The translations under genes and the position numbers were made by a program. 64,000 bases of DNA from Paenibacillus sp. DMB5 (GTDB taxonomy: Bacteria > Bacillota > Bacilli > Paenibacillales > Paenibacillaceae). The notes beneath the pieces were generated by a model, which saw only the letters and a program-made list of their open reading frames with translations, made no database searches and was not told the DNA's origin. Positions 53,195 to 62,264 of the stretch are shown here, one piece after another; within the stretch, counting starts at the first letter, position 1, and each line of letters starts with the position of its first letter. The stretch lies in NCBI RefSeq assembly GCF_001517085.1, contig NZ_LRAC01000120.1, positions 248,001 through 312,000 of the forward strand. Direction: 5' to 3'.

Positions 53195-55112
53195 CCGCGA
53201 ACAGGCATATCTGTCCGGCTTCCTCACCAGCTTGCGCACCGAGGCCGGACGTTCCGCTTCCGGCATCCCGGTTCTGCCGCCCACCGCACCTTTTGAAGTA
53301 CCAACCCGCTTCTTTGTAGAAGGCCTGCTCGCGGGCATGTTCTCCCGTGCCCCGCTGTCCGGGGCGGAAGCTTACGCTGGAACTAATACTTTATCAGGAC
53401 CATCCGCTTCGGATGCTGCCCCGTTACCGGAGAGTACCGCTGCAGCCAAGCTGCCGGTAACCATCTTATGGGCTTCACAGACGGGAAATGCGGAGGGTGC
53501 AGCCATTGACTGCGCCAGGAAGTTACAGCACGCCGGCTATGATGTAAGGCTCGTAAATATGAACCAATACTCCGTGAGCGACCTGGCCAAGAACCGGTTT
53601 GCCCTGTTCGTCGCCAGCACCTTCGGAGCCGGTGACCCTCCGGACAATGGCGAAAGCTTCTTCCAGTCCCTTCAGGCAGAGAATGCCCCGCAGCTTCAGA
53701 ATCTGCGTTATGCCGTGCTCGCTTTCGGAGATTCCAATTACGATCTTTTTTGCGGCTTCGGGCGGAATCTGGACACCCGTCTAACCGAGCTTGGCGCGCA
53801 GCGGCTGCTTGACTGTGCCCATTGTGATACAGACTTTCAAGAGCAGGTGGATGCGTGGACAAATGATATCTCTGAACTATTGAGCGGATTTACAGGCAGC
53901 CCGAAGTCCGGTGTACCTGCCAAAGCAAGCAGTAATTCCTCCCCTCAGCTTGCCCTATCCGCTACGGATGCCTCAAGTTCAGAACCGCGCGGATATCACC
54001 GGAACCACCCTGTACCGTCCAGGCTGCTGTTCAAGCAGCATCTAAGCAAGGCCGGATCTGAAAAAGAAACCCGCCACTACGCCTTCGACCTTACGTCAGC
54101 CGGGGTCCGCTTCGAAGCCGGCGATGCTCTGGGCGTGTGGCCTGCCAACTGCCCGGATCTGGTCCGCGAGCTGCTGCATACGCTGGGCATTGATCCCTCT
54201 GCTCCAGTGCTTGTCAATGAGCAGGGAGAGATACCGGTGACCGAGGCACTGCTCCATCATTTCGAGATTGCCCGGGTGACACCGGATATGCTTCGTTTCA
54301 TCCGTGACCGCTCTCAGGATGCCCGGTTAAGCAAGCTGCTAGACAATGAGAACCCGGCAGAGCTCAAGCAATGGCTGTGGGGCCGTCAGCTGATCGATGT
54401 GCTGCAGGAATTTAAGGTTTCGCTTAGCGCACAGGAGCTTGTCGAGCAGCTTAGGCCTTTGCAGCCCCGCCTCTATTCGATTTCTTCCAGCCCGAAAGCC
54501 AATCCGGACGAGGTTCATATTACCGTTTCCACTGTCCGCTACGAGAGTAACGGCAGAGCCCGCAAAGGAGTATGCTCCACCTTTCTCGCTGACCTTGCTA
54601 CAGAGGATACGGACATTCCCATTTTCATTCAAAAGAATGCCCATTTCCGCCCGCCGGCTAATCCTGATGCCCCGATGATTATGGTCGGTCCGGGCACTGG
54701 CATTGCACCGTTCCGGGGCTTCCTGCAAGAGCGCAAAGCATCCGGGGCCAAGGGAAGAAACTGGCTGATCTTCGGTGAACAGCGGGAGGAAAGTGATTTC
54801 TATTTCCGCGAAGAGCTTGAGGATCTTCAAAAGGAAGGTTTCCTGCACCGGCTGGATACGGCCTTTTCCCGTGATCAGGCTGACAAAGTTTATGTACAGC
54901 ACCGCATTCTTGAGCATGGAGCCGAGCTCTGGGCATGGCTTCAGGAAGGCGCGCACTTCTACGTATGCGGAGATGCCCAGCAAATGGCCAAAGCGGTAGA
55001 GGCCGCGCTGAGGATGGTTATCCAGCAGCACGGCGGCATGACAGCGGATGAAGCGAATCATTATGTAAAAGAAATGTCCTTATCCAAGCGGTATGCACGG
55101 GATGTTTATTAA
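53190..55112 (+). CDS. CysJ-type flavoprotein (flavodoxin-FAD-NADPH) domain, probably fused to the nitrate reductase
   Basis: Diflavin reductase delivering NADPH electrons. The flavodoxin domain has TILWASQTGNAEGAAIDCAR and STFGAGDPPDNGESF. The FAD domain has RLYSISSSP and KGVCSTFLADL. The NADPH part has GPGTGIAPFRGFLQERK and FYVCGDAQQMAKAVEAALRM, with the CysJ end KRYARDVY. The first available start (TTG 53232) has no ribosome site, and the frame is open back to 53184, immediately at the nitrate reductase stop; this supports one continuous protein interrupted by a single-base deletion. The N-terminal ~85 residues are a linker (TAPFEVPTRFFVEGLLAG). Confidence 0.87.
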   Translation, partial: DSREQAYLSGFLTSLRTEAGRSASGIPVLPPTAPFEVPTRFFVEGLLAGMFSRAPLSGAEAYAGTNTLSGPSASDAAPLPESTAAAKLPVTILWASQTGNAEGAAIDCARKLQHAGYDVRLVNMNQYSVSDLAKNRFALFVASTFGAGDPPDNGESFFQSLQAENAPQLQNLRYAVLAFGDSNYDLFCGFGRNLDTRLTELGAQRLLDCAHCDTDFQEQVDAWTNDISELLSGFTGSPKSGVPAKASSNSSPQLALSATDASSSEPRGYHRNHPVPSRLLFKQHLSKAGSEKETRHYAFDLTSAGVRFEAGDALGVWPANCPDLVRELLHTLGIDPSAPVLVNEQGEIPVTEALLHHFEIARVTPDMLRFIRDRSQDARLSKLLDNENPAELKQWLWGRQLIDVLQEFKVSLSAQELVEQLRPLQPRLYSISSSPKANPDEVHITVSTVRYESNGRARKGVCSTFLADLATEDTDIPIFIQKNAHFRPPANPDAPMIMVGPGTGIAPFRGFLQERKASGAKGRNWLIFGEQREESDFYFREELEDLQKEGFLHRLDTAFSRDQADKVYVQHRILEHGAELWAWLQEGAHFYVCGDAQQMAKAVEAALRMVIQQHGGMTADEANHYVKEMSLSKRYARDVY

Positions 55113-55221
55113 GCAGACAGTGTTAGATCATATGGCAAAAAGATGCATAAAATCGTCCGGTAACGATCACTCTACAGGTTAGCGTCCTTACGGCGCGTTA
55201 ATCACTGGAGGCGATATACAA

Positions 55222-55446
55222 ATGGCAAAGCCGGATAACCGTGCAGACAATGTTGAACATTTACAGCAAAGCATTCAGCACACCATGCAAAACCTGCATG
55301 AAGCTGAAGACTATTTAAACGAGTTTTCTTCTGAAATCAGCGGCAAAGAACGTGAACAAATCGAGGCAAAGAACGAACGACGCCAAGAAAGCATCAAAGG
55401 CTTCCGCGAGGAAATTAAGGACGAAGCCGCGCATTCCGAGGAGTAG
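55222..55446 (+). CDS. tlp: Small acid-soluble spore protein Tlp
   Basis: 74-residue Tlp family protein, a minor spore-core protein made in the forespore. MAKPDNRADNVEHLQQSIQH and KNERRQESIKGFREEIKDEA are the Tlp hallmarks. It is wholly helical and highly charged. The ATG follows TGGAGGCGAT. A terminator follows. Supports endospore formation. Confidence 0.93.
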   Translation: MAKPDNRADNVEHLQQSIQHTMQNLHEAEDYLNEFSSEISGKEREQIEAKNERRQESIKGFREEIKDEAAHSEE

Positions 55447-55454
55447 ACAGCTAG

Positions 55455-55490
55455 TGGCGATGCCCCCCATTTTATTGGGGTGCATCGCCA
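55455..55490. terminator. Terminator after tlp
   Basis: TGGCGATGC..CCCC pairs with GGGG.GCATCGCCA, loop ATTTTATT, followed by TTTGTTTAG on the plus strand. It may also end the convergent minus-strand gene. Confidence 0.8.
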
Positions 55491-55623
55491 TTTGTTTAGT
55501 TCGGCCCTACGCTCATAAGGGCTGTTTCTCTTTACAGCTCTACTCTGCTTGTGAGGACGATAGGCCAAGAAAACCGTTACCTCTGCTGAAGTGTAGAGAT
55601 CACGGTTTAGCTTGATAAATACA

Positions 55624-56523
55624 TTAAAGTGCCGTCATCGTATTGGTCAAACTGCCGAGCTTTTCAATCTCAACCGTTACAACATCGCCAGCCTGCAGAT
55701 ATACCTGCTTCTCCGGCGGATAACCGAGAACTACACCCTCCGGTGTTCCAGTGAGAATGATGTCTCCCGGCTCCAGCGTCATATGCTGTGAGGCGTAGCT
55801 GATGATTTCATCGCAGTGGAAGATCATATCCGACGTGCTGGATGATTGCCGCATCTCACCGTTCACACTGCAGGATATCCGGAGATTGTTCGGCTCCCGT
55901 ATTTCATCGGCAGTGACCAGATATGGACCCAATGGGGCAAACTTGTCACAGGTTTTGCCAAGCAGCCACTGCTGGGTCTTGAACTGCAGATCGCGGGCAG
56001 ACAGGTCGTTCGCGCAGCAATAGCCGTAGACGTAATCCAGAGCCTCTTCTTTGCTCACATTGCTGGCTGTCCGGCCGATAACAATTGCCAGCTCCGCTTC
56101 GTAGTCCACCTGCTGTGATACTGCAGGCAGCGGCACCTCCTCCTGATGTCCGGCCAGTGCATTGTTAAATTTACTGAATAGAATCGGAGTCTGCGGGATC
56201 GGCGATCCAGTCTCTTCCGCATGCTTACGGTAGTTGAGGCCGACGCAGAGGATTTTGCTTGGACGGGTCACTGCCGGCCCGAAAGTTAGTCCATTTTCAT
56301 CCAGCAGCAGATAGCTGTTGACCGGGTTACCGGTAACGAAACCGGCAAGGCTAGCCAGCCTATCGAGAACTGCATCTCCGCCTGAAATGGCCTGGTGGAT
56401 ATTTAAGCCGGCTAATTCCGCCTGACCGCCCGCTGCGGCAGCACCGGCAACATCCACAACCCCCGCATCCGTATGTATACCGAGCCGGTAACCACCATCT
56501 TGCACATAATTGAGCAGTTTCAT
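55624..56523 (-). CDS. Fumarylacetoacetate hydrolase family protein
   Basis: 299-residue FAH-family enzyme (hydrolase/decarboxylase/isomerase of 2-oxo or diketo acids). GLNYRKHAEETG, FSKFNNALAGHQEEVPLP, VDYEAELAIVIGR (metal ligands E/E/D) and the C-terminal GDIILTGTPEGVVLG are characteristic. The start at 56523 (MKLLNYVQDGG) follows GAGAGGAGAG; an in-frame ATG at 56601 has no ribosome site. Stands alone. The exact reaction cannot be told from sequence; members include ureidoglycolate lyase-like and homoprotocatechuate pathway enzymes. Confidence 0.9.
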   Translation of the reverse strand: MKLLNYVQDGGYRLGIHTDAGVVDVAGAAAAGGQAELAGLNIHQAISGGDAVLDRLASLAGFVTGNPVNSYLLLDENGLTFGPAVTRPSKILCVGLNYRKHAEETGSPIPQTPILFSKFNNALAGHQEEVPLPAVSQQVDYEAELAIVIGRTASNVSKEEALDYVYGYCCANDLSARDLQFKTQQWLLGKTCDKFAPLGPYLVTADEIREPNNLRISCSVNGEMRQSSSTSDMIFHCDEIISYASQHMTLEPGDIILTGTPEGVVLGYPPEKQVYLQAGDVVTVEIEKLGSLTNTMTAL

Positions 56524-56868
56524 CTTAATCTCTCCTCTCAGTTTTAGGAACTCTAGCCTGCTTTTAAAAAGAATAGCACAACCGCTGACATATAAATGCA
56601 TGATTCACAACTAAACCTTTGCTGCTCAACTATGCAATTATTTAAAAAGCCTTCATTTATGCTCCTTCAGCGTTTCAATATTAATAGACTAATAGATGAT
56701 ACCATGAACAAGAACCCATGCATGGCATAATTTGTCTAAGTCCAGCACGTATCCTACAAAGCTACGATCAGGGTGGATAAATCTACCCGCTTTGCCTCAT
56801 GCATTGACAGTGGCGAAAAAGGGTCGTTAAACTGGTCTTACAGGTCAAAAATGCGGAGGATTGCCGGT

Positions 56869-58623
56869 ATGAGGAAGCTGCTGCTTTTTATGCACAAAAT
56901 CCGCTTTAAAATGTTCGTCATCATTCTCGCCTGCATGCTGACGGTTGCGCTGTCCATCAGCCTGATTGCCTACCGGTATATAACCGATCTGCTGACCGAA
57001 AAACAGATGAGCCAGATGAAATCCTATTCTGACCGTCAATCCGAGCAGCTGGAGCGGATTCTGTCGGATATAAAAGCCCCGCTGGGCCAGCTGGCCGGAA
57101 AGCTGTCGGAGACCGACCAGTCGCGTGAAGGCGTTACCAATGTACTCCGTATGTACCAGTATTCCGTGTATCCATTTTCGAGAGGCATGTATTTCATTGC
57201 TCCGGACTACTCGATTTATGAAACTATACAGACCACTGTACTGCCGGAGTCCCTTATGGATAAGTTTTTTACCTCTGCCCGGACCTCCTGGACCTCTTTG
57301 CAGACTGCCGGTCCTTACCAGTCGGAGAATAAAGGACTTGTGCTGACGATTGCCGTAACCGTTTACAGAGGCATGGACATACAGGGCATTTTGGCTGCTG
57401 ATATCGACCTGCTGGCCCTGAATGAGCTGATTGCGGGTATGAATCCGTCCCCCACCACCTCCACCCTGCTGTTCAACCCGGAGATCCAGCCGATCCTCAG
57501 CTCTGTTAAAGTACGGCAGGACGAATACAGCGGTCTTTTTCCCCAGATCAAAAGCTATCTTCAGCAGGAAGCCGACGGCGTTCTCCCCTTATATACGGAG
57601 GATGAGGAATTTGTGGCTCTGTTTGGCAGCCCTAACTCCCAGAATTGGCGGCTGGTCAGCTTTGTTGACAAGCAGGACATTCTCGCTCCAGTCACTCAGC
57701 TGCGGGTTTATGCCATCTATCTGGTGCTCTTTTTTATCCTGCTGTCGCTGATTATCTCCTTCTTCCTTGCCCGTTACATCGACGGACCGATCTCTGGCCT
57801 GATTCTGCAGATGCGCCGCATTCAAAAAGGAAATCTCGGGCTAAGGGTCCAGTTAAAGCGCAAGGACGAGTTCCGCACGCTGGCGGACTCCTTTAACGTC
57901 ATGCTTGATCATATCGGCGAGCTGATTGACGACAAGCTGAGGATCGAAAAGATGAAAAAGCAATATGAGTTCCGGGCGCTGCAGGCCCAGATCAACCCCC
58001 ATTTTCTATACAACACCCTTAATTCCATCAATGCCCTGGTGGACCTGAAGCGGACGGACGAAATCGCCAAGGTGCTGCATGCACTCGTCAATCTGCTGAA
58101 TTATTCGATGGGTAAAGGGGAAGCACTGACCACGCTGGACAATGAGCTGCAGGGACTGAAGCATTACGTGTATCTGCAGCAGATACGCTACCAGAATAAA
58201 TTTAATGTAACCTTCAAGATGGATGAGGACATACTGGATTGCCACATTCTGAAGCTGACCCTGCAGCCGATTGTGGAAAATGCCATTTTTCACGGAATTA
58301 AGGAAAAACGGCGCGGAGACGGGCAGATCATGGTAGGCGGCAGTTTGTACAAATCCAAGATTGTGCAGCTCTACGTTGAAGACAACGGCACCGGTATTCC
58401 AGCCGGGCGGCTTGCCGGTCTATTGGAGCCTTCTGACAATGATATTCATGCTGCTGAAGAGCTTCCCCGCTATTCATCAATGGGGCTTAGGAATGTTCAT
58501 GAGCGGCTGCAGCTGCAGTTCGGAGAGGCTTACGGTCTGAAAATTGAAAGTACGGAAGGGCTGGGAACCAAAATCATCATTTCCTTCCCGGCGCTGAGAG
58601 GAGAACAGGCAGATGAGCATTAA
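56869..58623 (+). CDS. YesM-type sensor histidine kinase
   Basis: 584-residue membrane kinase. TM1 (MFVIILACMLTVALSISLI), an extracellular sensor of the dCACHE type (~60-300), TM2 (YAIYLVLFFILLSLIISFF), a HAMP domain (LILQMRRIQKGNLGLRVQL), the His_kinase domain with phospho-His in QINPHFLYNTLNSINAL, and a HATPase domain with TLQPIVENAIFHGI and VEDNGTGIP. The start at 56869 is 8 bases after GGAGGA; the longer frame from 56773 is unsupported. It overlaps the YesN-type gene by 11 bases and is its cognate partner. Confidence 0.93.
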   Translation: MRKLLLFMHKIRFKMFVIILACMLTVALSISLIAYRYITDLLTEKQMSQMKSYSDRQSEQLERILSDIKAPLGQLAGKLSETDQSREGVTNVLRMYQYSVYPFSRGMYFIAPDYSIYETIQTTVLPESLMDKFFTSARTSWTSLQTAGPYQSENKGLVLTIAVTVYRGMDIQGILAADIDLLALNELIAGMNPSPTTSTLLFNPEIQPILSSVKVRQDEYSGLFPQIKSYLQQEADGVLPLYTEDEEFVALFGSPNSQNWRLVSFVDKQDILAPVTQLRVYAIYLVLFFILLSLIISFFLARYIDGPISGLILQMRRIQKGNLGLRVQLKRKDEFRTLADSFNVMLDHIGELIDDKLRIEKMKKQYEFRALQAQINPHFLYNTLNSINALVDLKRTDEIAKVLHALVNLLNYSMGKGEALTTLDNELQGLKHYVYLQQIRYQNKFNVTFKMDEDILDCHILKLTLQPIVENAIFHGIKEKRRGDGQIMVGGSLYKSKIVQLYVEDNGTGIPAGRLAGLLEPSDNDIHAAEELPRYSSMGLRNVHERLQLQFGEAYGLKIESTEGLGTKIIISFPALRGEQADEH

Positions 58624-60304
58624 TCCGGTTGTACTCGACAAAATCCGCTGTATCGTTGTGGATGACGAGGCGCTGATCCGCGAGAGATTCCGTTATGCTT
58701 TTCCGCTGGAGGAGCACGGGTTTGAGATAATAGGCGAAGCAGAGGATGGTGAAGAAGCGCTGGAGCTGTGCAGACAGCTTAGTCCTGACATTGTTATTAC
58801 CGATGTCGTTATGCCCCGGATGAACGGGCTGGAGCTGACGGAGGAGCTGAGACGGCTCATGCCTCGGGTTAAAGTGATTATTTTGTCGAGCTTTCAGGAG
58901 TTTGAATTTGCCCGTAAGGCAGTTATGCTTGGAGCGCTAGGCTATTTGCTGAAGGTGACCTCGGGTTATCAGGAGCTGTTGGAGATTCTGATTCAAGCGC
59001 GCTCTGAAATCGAAGCCGACCGGGAAAAGATGCTGCTATCGATTGAGGAACGCAAGCATCTGCAGGACAGCCAGCCGCTGCTGCGCAAACAGCTCATCCT
59101 CGATATCCGTTCCGGCGCCGTGCAGTCCCTCTCCAGGCTAAACAGTACCTGTGATTTCGTGAATTGGCATCGGCCAGAGGCGGCTTTTGTAATGGGAATG
59201 GTGAGCATCGACCGTTATAGCGCACTGTCCCGGACCTTTCATCCCAAGGATCTCTCCCTGTTTAAGTACGTGATGATGCGGCTTATTGAGGAGCTTGCTG
59301 ACGGGAAGCTTTGCTGTAATGTTTTTGATTGGGAGCAGCAGAGTATCGGACTGTGGATTCAACTTTCTAAATCATGTGCTGATCCTGAGGAGAATAAGCT
59401 GTTCTATGAAAATATTTTGCATCATGCTAGAAAATATTTGCCGTTCACTGTTTCTGTCCGCATAAGCACTGAACACCGCATGGAGGCCTATCCGGAAGCT
59501 TGGCCGGCATCGTTCGGGTCCGCCTTTGGCGAGTTAGAGGAGTTGAAGGCTGAGTTGTTCTATCAAGGGCACGGTGGGCTGCATGTTTACGGTGCCGGGT
59601 TATTTGCGGGACAGGAGCCTTTACAAAGGGAACAAGCTGCTGCACGCCGCACTTATAACCCCGTTTTGCCTGAGCTTCCCGACTCTGCTGAACGGCTTGC
59701 CGGCTGGAGTGATCCGTCACAGCTTCAGCGGCTGGTGTATGACGAATACATACGTCCGGTTACCCGGATGCATCTCCGGCCTGCTGAACTGCTGCGCTGG
59801 ATGGAGGAACTGGCCGTGCGCTGGACTACGGCAGATGCTGATTCCCGCAGCCGGTTTCACTCTGAGCTCGGCGGGATCGAAACGATCTTCGACGCCGAAG
59901 AATTTCTGCTGCGCCTGTTCCTGTGGAAGCAAAGCACCAGTCAGCTGTCCTTCGACCAGCCTGTGCAGCGCAGCGAAATTCAGAAGGCGCTGGATTACGT
60001 CGCCAGGCATTTCCGGGAGCCCGTCAGTGTGGCGGATATCAGTGAATATACAGCCATCAGCCCGAACTATTTCAGCCATTTGTTCAAGGCACAGACCGGT
60101 ATTAATTTCTCCGATTACGTGACCCGCTACCGGATTGAGAAATCCAAGCAGCTGCTGCGTGAAACAGATAAGCAGATTGGCGAAATCGCCGAACAGGTCG
60201 GCATTCCCGACTACAAATACTTCGCCCGGATCTTCCGCAGACTGGTCGGCAAGACGCCCAGCCAATATCGGGAGGAGGAAGGCTTCCATAAGGGCAAATC
60301 ATAG
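58613..60304 (+). CDS. YesN-type AraC-family response regulator
   Basis: 563 residues. The receiver domain has IVVDDEALIRERF, phospho-acceptor D64 in ITDVVMPRMNGLEL and the K in GYLLKVTSG. A long middle region (~130-450) is unassigned, as in other YesN proteins. The C-terminal AraC helix-turn-helix pair includes PVSVADISEYTAISPNYFSHLFK and QIGEIAEQVGIPDYKYFARIFRR. Usually such pairs control carbohydrate ABC transporters, but none is adjacent here. The ATG lies within the end of the kinase gene. Confidence 0.93.
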   Translation: MSINPVVLDKIRCIVVDDEALIRERFRYAFPLEEHGFEIIGEAEDGEEALELCRQLSPDIVITDVVMPRMNGLELTEELRRLMPRVKVIILSSFQEFEFARKAVMLGALGYLLKVTSGYQELLEILIQARSEIEADREKMLLSIEERKHLQDSQPLLRKQLILDIRSGAVQSLSRLNSTCDFVNWHRPEAAFVMGMVSIDRYSALSRTFHPKDLSLFKYVMMRLIEELADGKLCCNVFDWEQQSIGLWIQLSKSCADPEENKLFYENILHHARKYLPFTVSVRISTEHRMEAYPEAWPASFGSAFGELEELKAELFYQGHGGLHVYGAGLFAGQEPLQREQAAARRTYNPVLPELPDSAERLAGWSDPSQLQRLVYDEYIRPVTRMHLRPAELLRWMEELAVRWTTADADSRSRFHSELGGIETIFDAEEFLLRLFLWKQSTSQLSFDQPVQRSEIQKALDYVARHFREPVSVADISEYTAISPNYFSHLFKAQTGINFSDYVTRYRIEKSKQLLRETDKQIGEIAEQVGIPDYKYFARIFRRLVGKTPSQYREEEGFHKGKS

Positions 60305-60313
60305 TGTGAAGAT

Positions 60314-60354
60314 AAAAGGAGCACTCCCTCTGTGTATTGGGGAGTACTCCTTTT
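60314..60354 (+). terminator. Terminator after the YesM/YesN operon
   Basis: AAAAGGAG.ACTCCC pairs with GGGAGT.CTCCTTTT with one mismatch, followed by TTGACGG, 9 bases after the YesN stop. Confidence 0.78.
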
Positions 60355-60382
60355 TGACGGTTACCCGTGCTGCCACGCCGAG

Positions 60383-60635
60383 CCAAATCAAGGGCATTTT
60401 TGACCTTGATTTTGACCCCGGCCGCAACATTTGGCCGAAGTCAAGGGCATTTTTGCCCTTTGATTTGCCCCCGGCCGCTGCATTGGCTGATCAAGGGATT
60501 TTTGTCCTTGATTTGATCCCGGCCGCCACATTTGGCTGAATCAAGTGCATTTTTGCCCTTGATTTGACCCCGGCCGCCACATTTGGCCGGATCAAGGGAT
60601 TTTTGTCCTTGATTTGACCGCGGCTCGCCCTAAAT
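60383..60635. repeat. Array of about five ~51-bp tandem repeats (array 2)
   Basis: GGCCGC recurs at 60420, 60473, 60521 and 60572 (spacings 53, 48, 51) with a diverged fifth copy at ~60622. A unit reads TCAAGGGCATTTTTGCCCTT, then GATTTGACCCCGGCCGC.ACATTTGGCCG. The CAAGGGCATTTTTGCCCTTG core is an inverted repeat. Array 2 shares the stretch AATCAAGGGCATTTTTGCC and the period with array 1 at 34386-34700. Confidence 0.82.
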
Positions 60636-60639
60636 TCGC

Positions 60640-62193
60640 CTAAAGTGCATCATCAGCAACAATCAGCTCAAAGACAGAGCCGGCGGCGAACAGCGTCCCG
60701 GCCTTGGGCTTGAAGGTCACCGAGGTTACGGCTGCGTTGCTCTTCCAGCGTCCGCCGTATAAGGCTATCCGGCTGCCACATGTGCCGGCAAGCGACAGGA
60801 TATGCTTATGGCGGTCGGTCTCGGCATGCCGGATAATGGAAAGTGTTCCGAAACCAAATTGGCCAGTTTCTGCACCCGCGCCCGGAATCACACCGATCTC
60901 ATTGTCTGGCAGCAGTGCAGTTTCGTTATCGCCCTCGTTTTTTATTTCCCCATAAGCGGATGCCCGGCGGATAGCATAGCCGGCTGCCGAGTGGTCACCG
61001 TTCAGCCCGAGCAGGAGGCCGTCTTCCTTGTCTCCGTAATTACTTCTCGCCACAACGACCGCGCGAAGGCCTGCAGCTCCCGCAGGAACCTGGAGTGTGA
61101 CCGAGGCTTCACCGGCGGCAGCGACTACGTGCCTGGCTGCTGGAGACTCTGCTTTATAGGCGCTGATGATGGAGCCGGACATATAATATTCCCCGCCCAT
61201 TCCTGGGAAATAGTGCAGCCGGGTTAACGCTGCTGTATTTCTTCTGCGGCCGTTCTCCTGACTGACCGGGTAGAAGATATCCTCATATGCAGCATGCTGG
61301 CTCATCCACGGCTTATGAAAATCAGTGCTGCGGTATTCCGGATACATCACCACCAGATTGCCGAAAGAATCCGCCGGAGCTGTAGCCGCCGTTGACCAGC
61401 CTACCCGCTTCTCTTCGAAGTACTCATCAATAACCTTGGGATCCGCAATTCCCTCCCCTCCTAATCGGTGGAGCGGGTAATTGGCAGCTGTAGTATCATT
61501 ATTGAGCTCCTGATAGACCCGGTCGCCTTGACGGGTGGACTGAATATGGCTGGACCGCAAATACATCAGCAGGATCAGATGATTGGCATCCGTTGGCAGG
61601 GTGCCAAAGGTGAATTTCCGGGTCTGCGTGTCCGGCAGCCGGTCTGCGGCCAGTAGCGCTTCATTGACTGCATACAGAGTGATGATTGAGCCCGTAGCCC
61701 ACTGGTTAACCCCTCCGGGCACATTTTGCCACGGACGCAGAGTGATAGCGTCAATTGCTGCCGTATTCTCCCAGGCTCCGGCATGACGCTGCAGCCTGGT
61801 CTCCAGCGAAGATCCCATGGAATGCCACAGCTTCAGATTATCCGTGCGGAAGGCAAACGGAAACAGCAGATACCCGCCCCCGTATCCTGCTGTTAAAGGA
61901 GGAATGTCCACGCCCTGAGCAACATTGGTATTCGTTGTGCTGGTCGTCGTTACCGCAGAGCCTGTAGCCACGAACTCTCTGCGGTTATAATGGGCGGCAG
62001 TATCACCGTTCAGAATAACCTCACAGAATCTGCGCTCGGTGTAGGTCTGGGCAGCATTTACCTCAATAAGCAGATGGCGGGTGCCCTCAGGCACAAGTGC
62101 AGACAGGGAGCTGAACGTAATCTCAGTCCCCGGCGAAGCTTCCACTTTAATTTCAGCTATACGCATTAACGGCAAAGAAGATAGAATACTCAT
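60640..62193 (-). CDS. Uncharacterised protein with three ~170-residue beta repeats
   Basis: 517 residues, no signal peptide or membrane segment. I do not recognise the family. Three related units share a GxxxxLLxxxNGDTAAxY block and a late GSxxxLYxxxE strand: unit 1 LNGDTAAHYNRREF..ATGSIITLYAVNEAL, unit 2 LNNDTTAANYPLHRL..SGSIISAYKAES, unit 3 LNGDHSAAGYAIRRA..AAGSVFELIVADDAL. The arrangement suggests a jelly-roll or adhesin-like fold similar to phage tail or coat-associated proteins. The start at 62193 follows AAGGAGCG. It may be expressed with the FAD oxidoreductase gene 71 bases upstream. Confidence 0.65.
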   Translation of the reverse strand: MSILSSLPLMRIAEIKVEASPGTEITFSSLSALVPEGTRHLLIEVNAAQTYTERRFCEVILNGDTAAHYNRREFVATGSAVTTTSTTNTNVAQGVDIPPLTAGYGGGYLLFPFAFRTDNLKLWHSMGSSLETRLQRHAGAWENTAAIDAITLRPWQNVPGGVNQWATGSIITLYAVNEALLAADRLPDTQTRKFTFGTLPTDANHLILLMYLRSSHIQSTRQGDRVYQELNNDTTAANYPLHRLGGEGIADPKVIDEYFEEKRVGWSTAATAPADSFGNLVVMYPEYRSTDFHKPWMSQHAAYEDIFYPVSQENGRRRNTAALTRLHYFPGMGGEYYMSGSIISAYKAESPAARHVVAAAGEASVTLQVPAGAAGLRAVVVARSNYGDKEDGLLLGLNGDHSAAGYAIRRASAYGEIKNEGDNETALLPDNEIGVIPGAGAETGQFGFGTLSIIRHAETDRHKHILSLAGTCGSRIALYGGRWKSNAAVTSVTFKPKAGTLFAAGSVFELIVADDAL

Positions 62194-62264
62194 GAATAAT
62201 CGCTCCTTTTTAATTGGAATAGACATTCTATGAACATAAATCCTGCTATTTCCGATAATCAGGC

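Noticed and set aside
60102-60539. Plus-strand frame running from the YesN gene into array 2
   Set aside because: Overlaps a confirmed gene and a terminator; the repeat part is non-coding in character.
34386-60635. CRISPR arrays
   Set aside because: Units are continuous ~51-bp tandem repeats with no unique spacers and no cas genes nearby.
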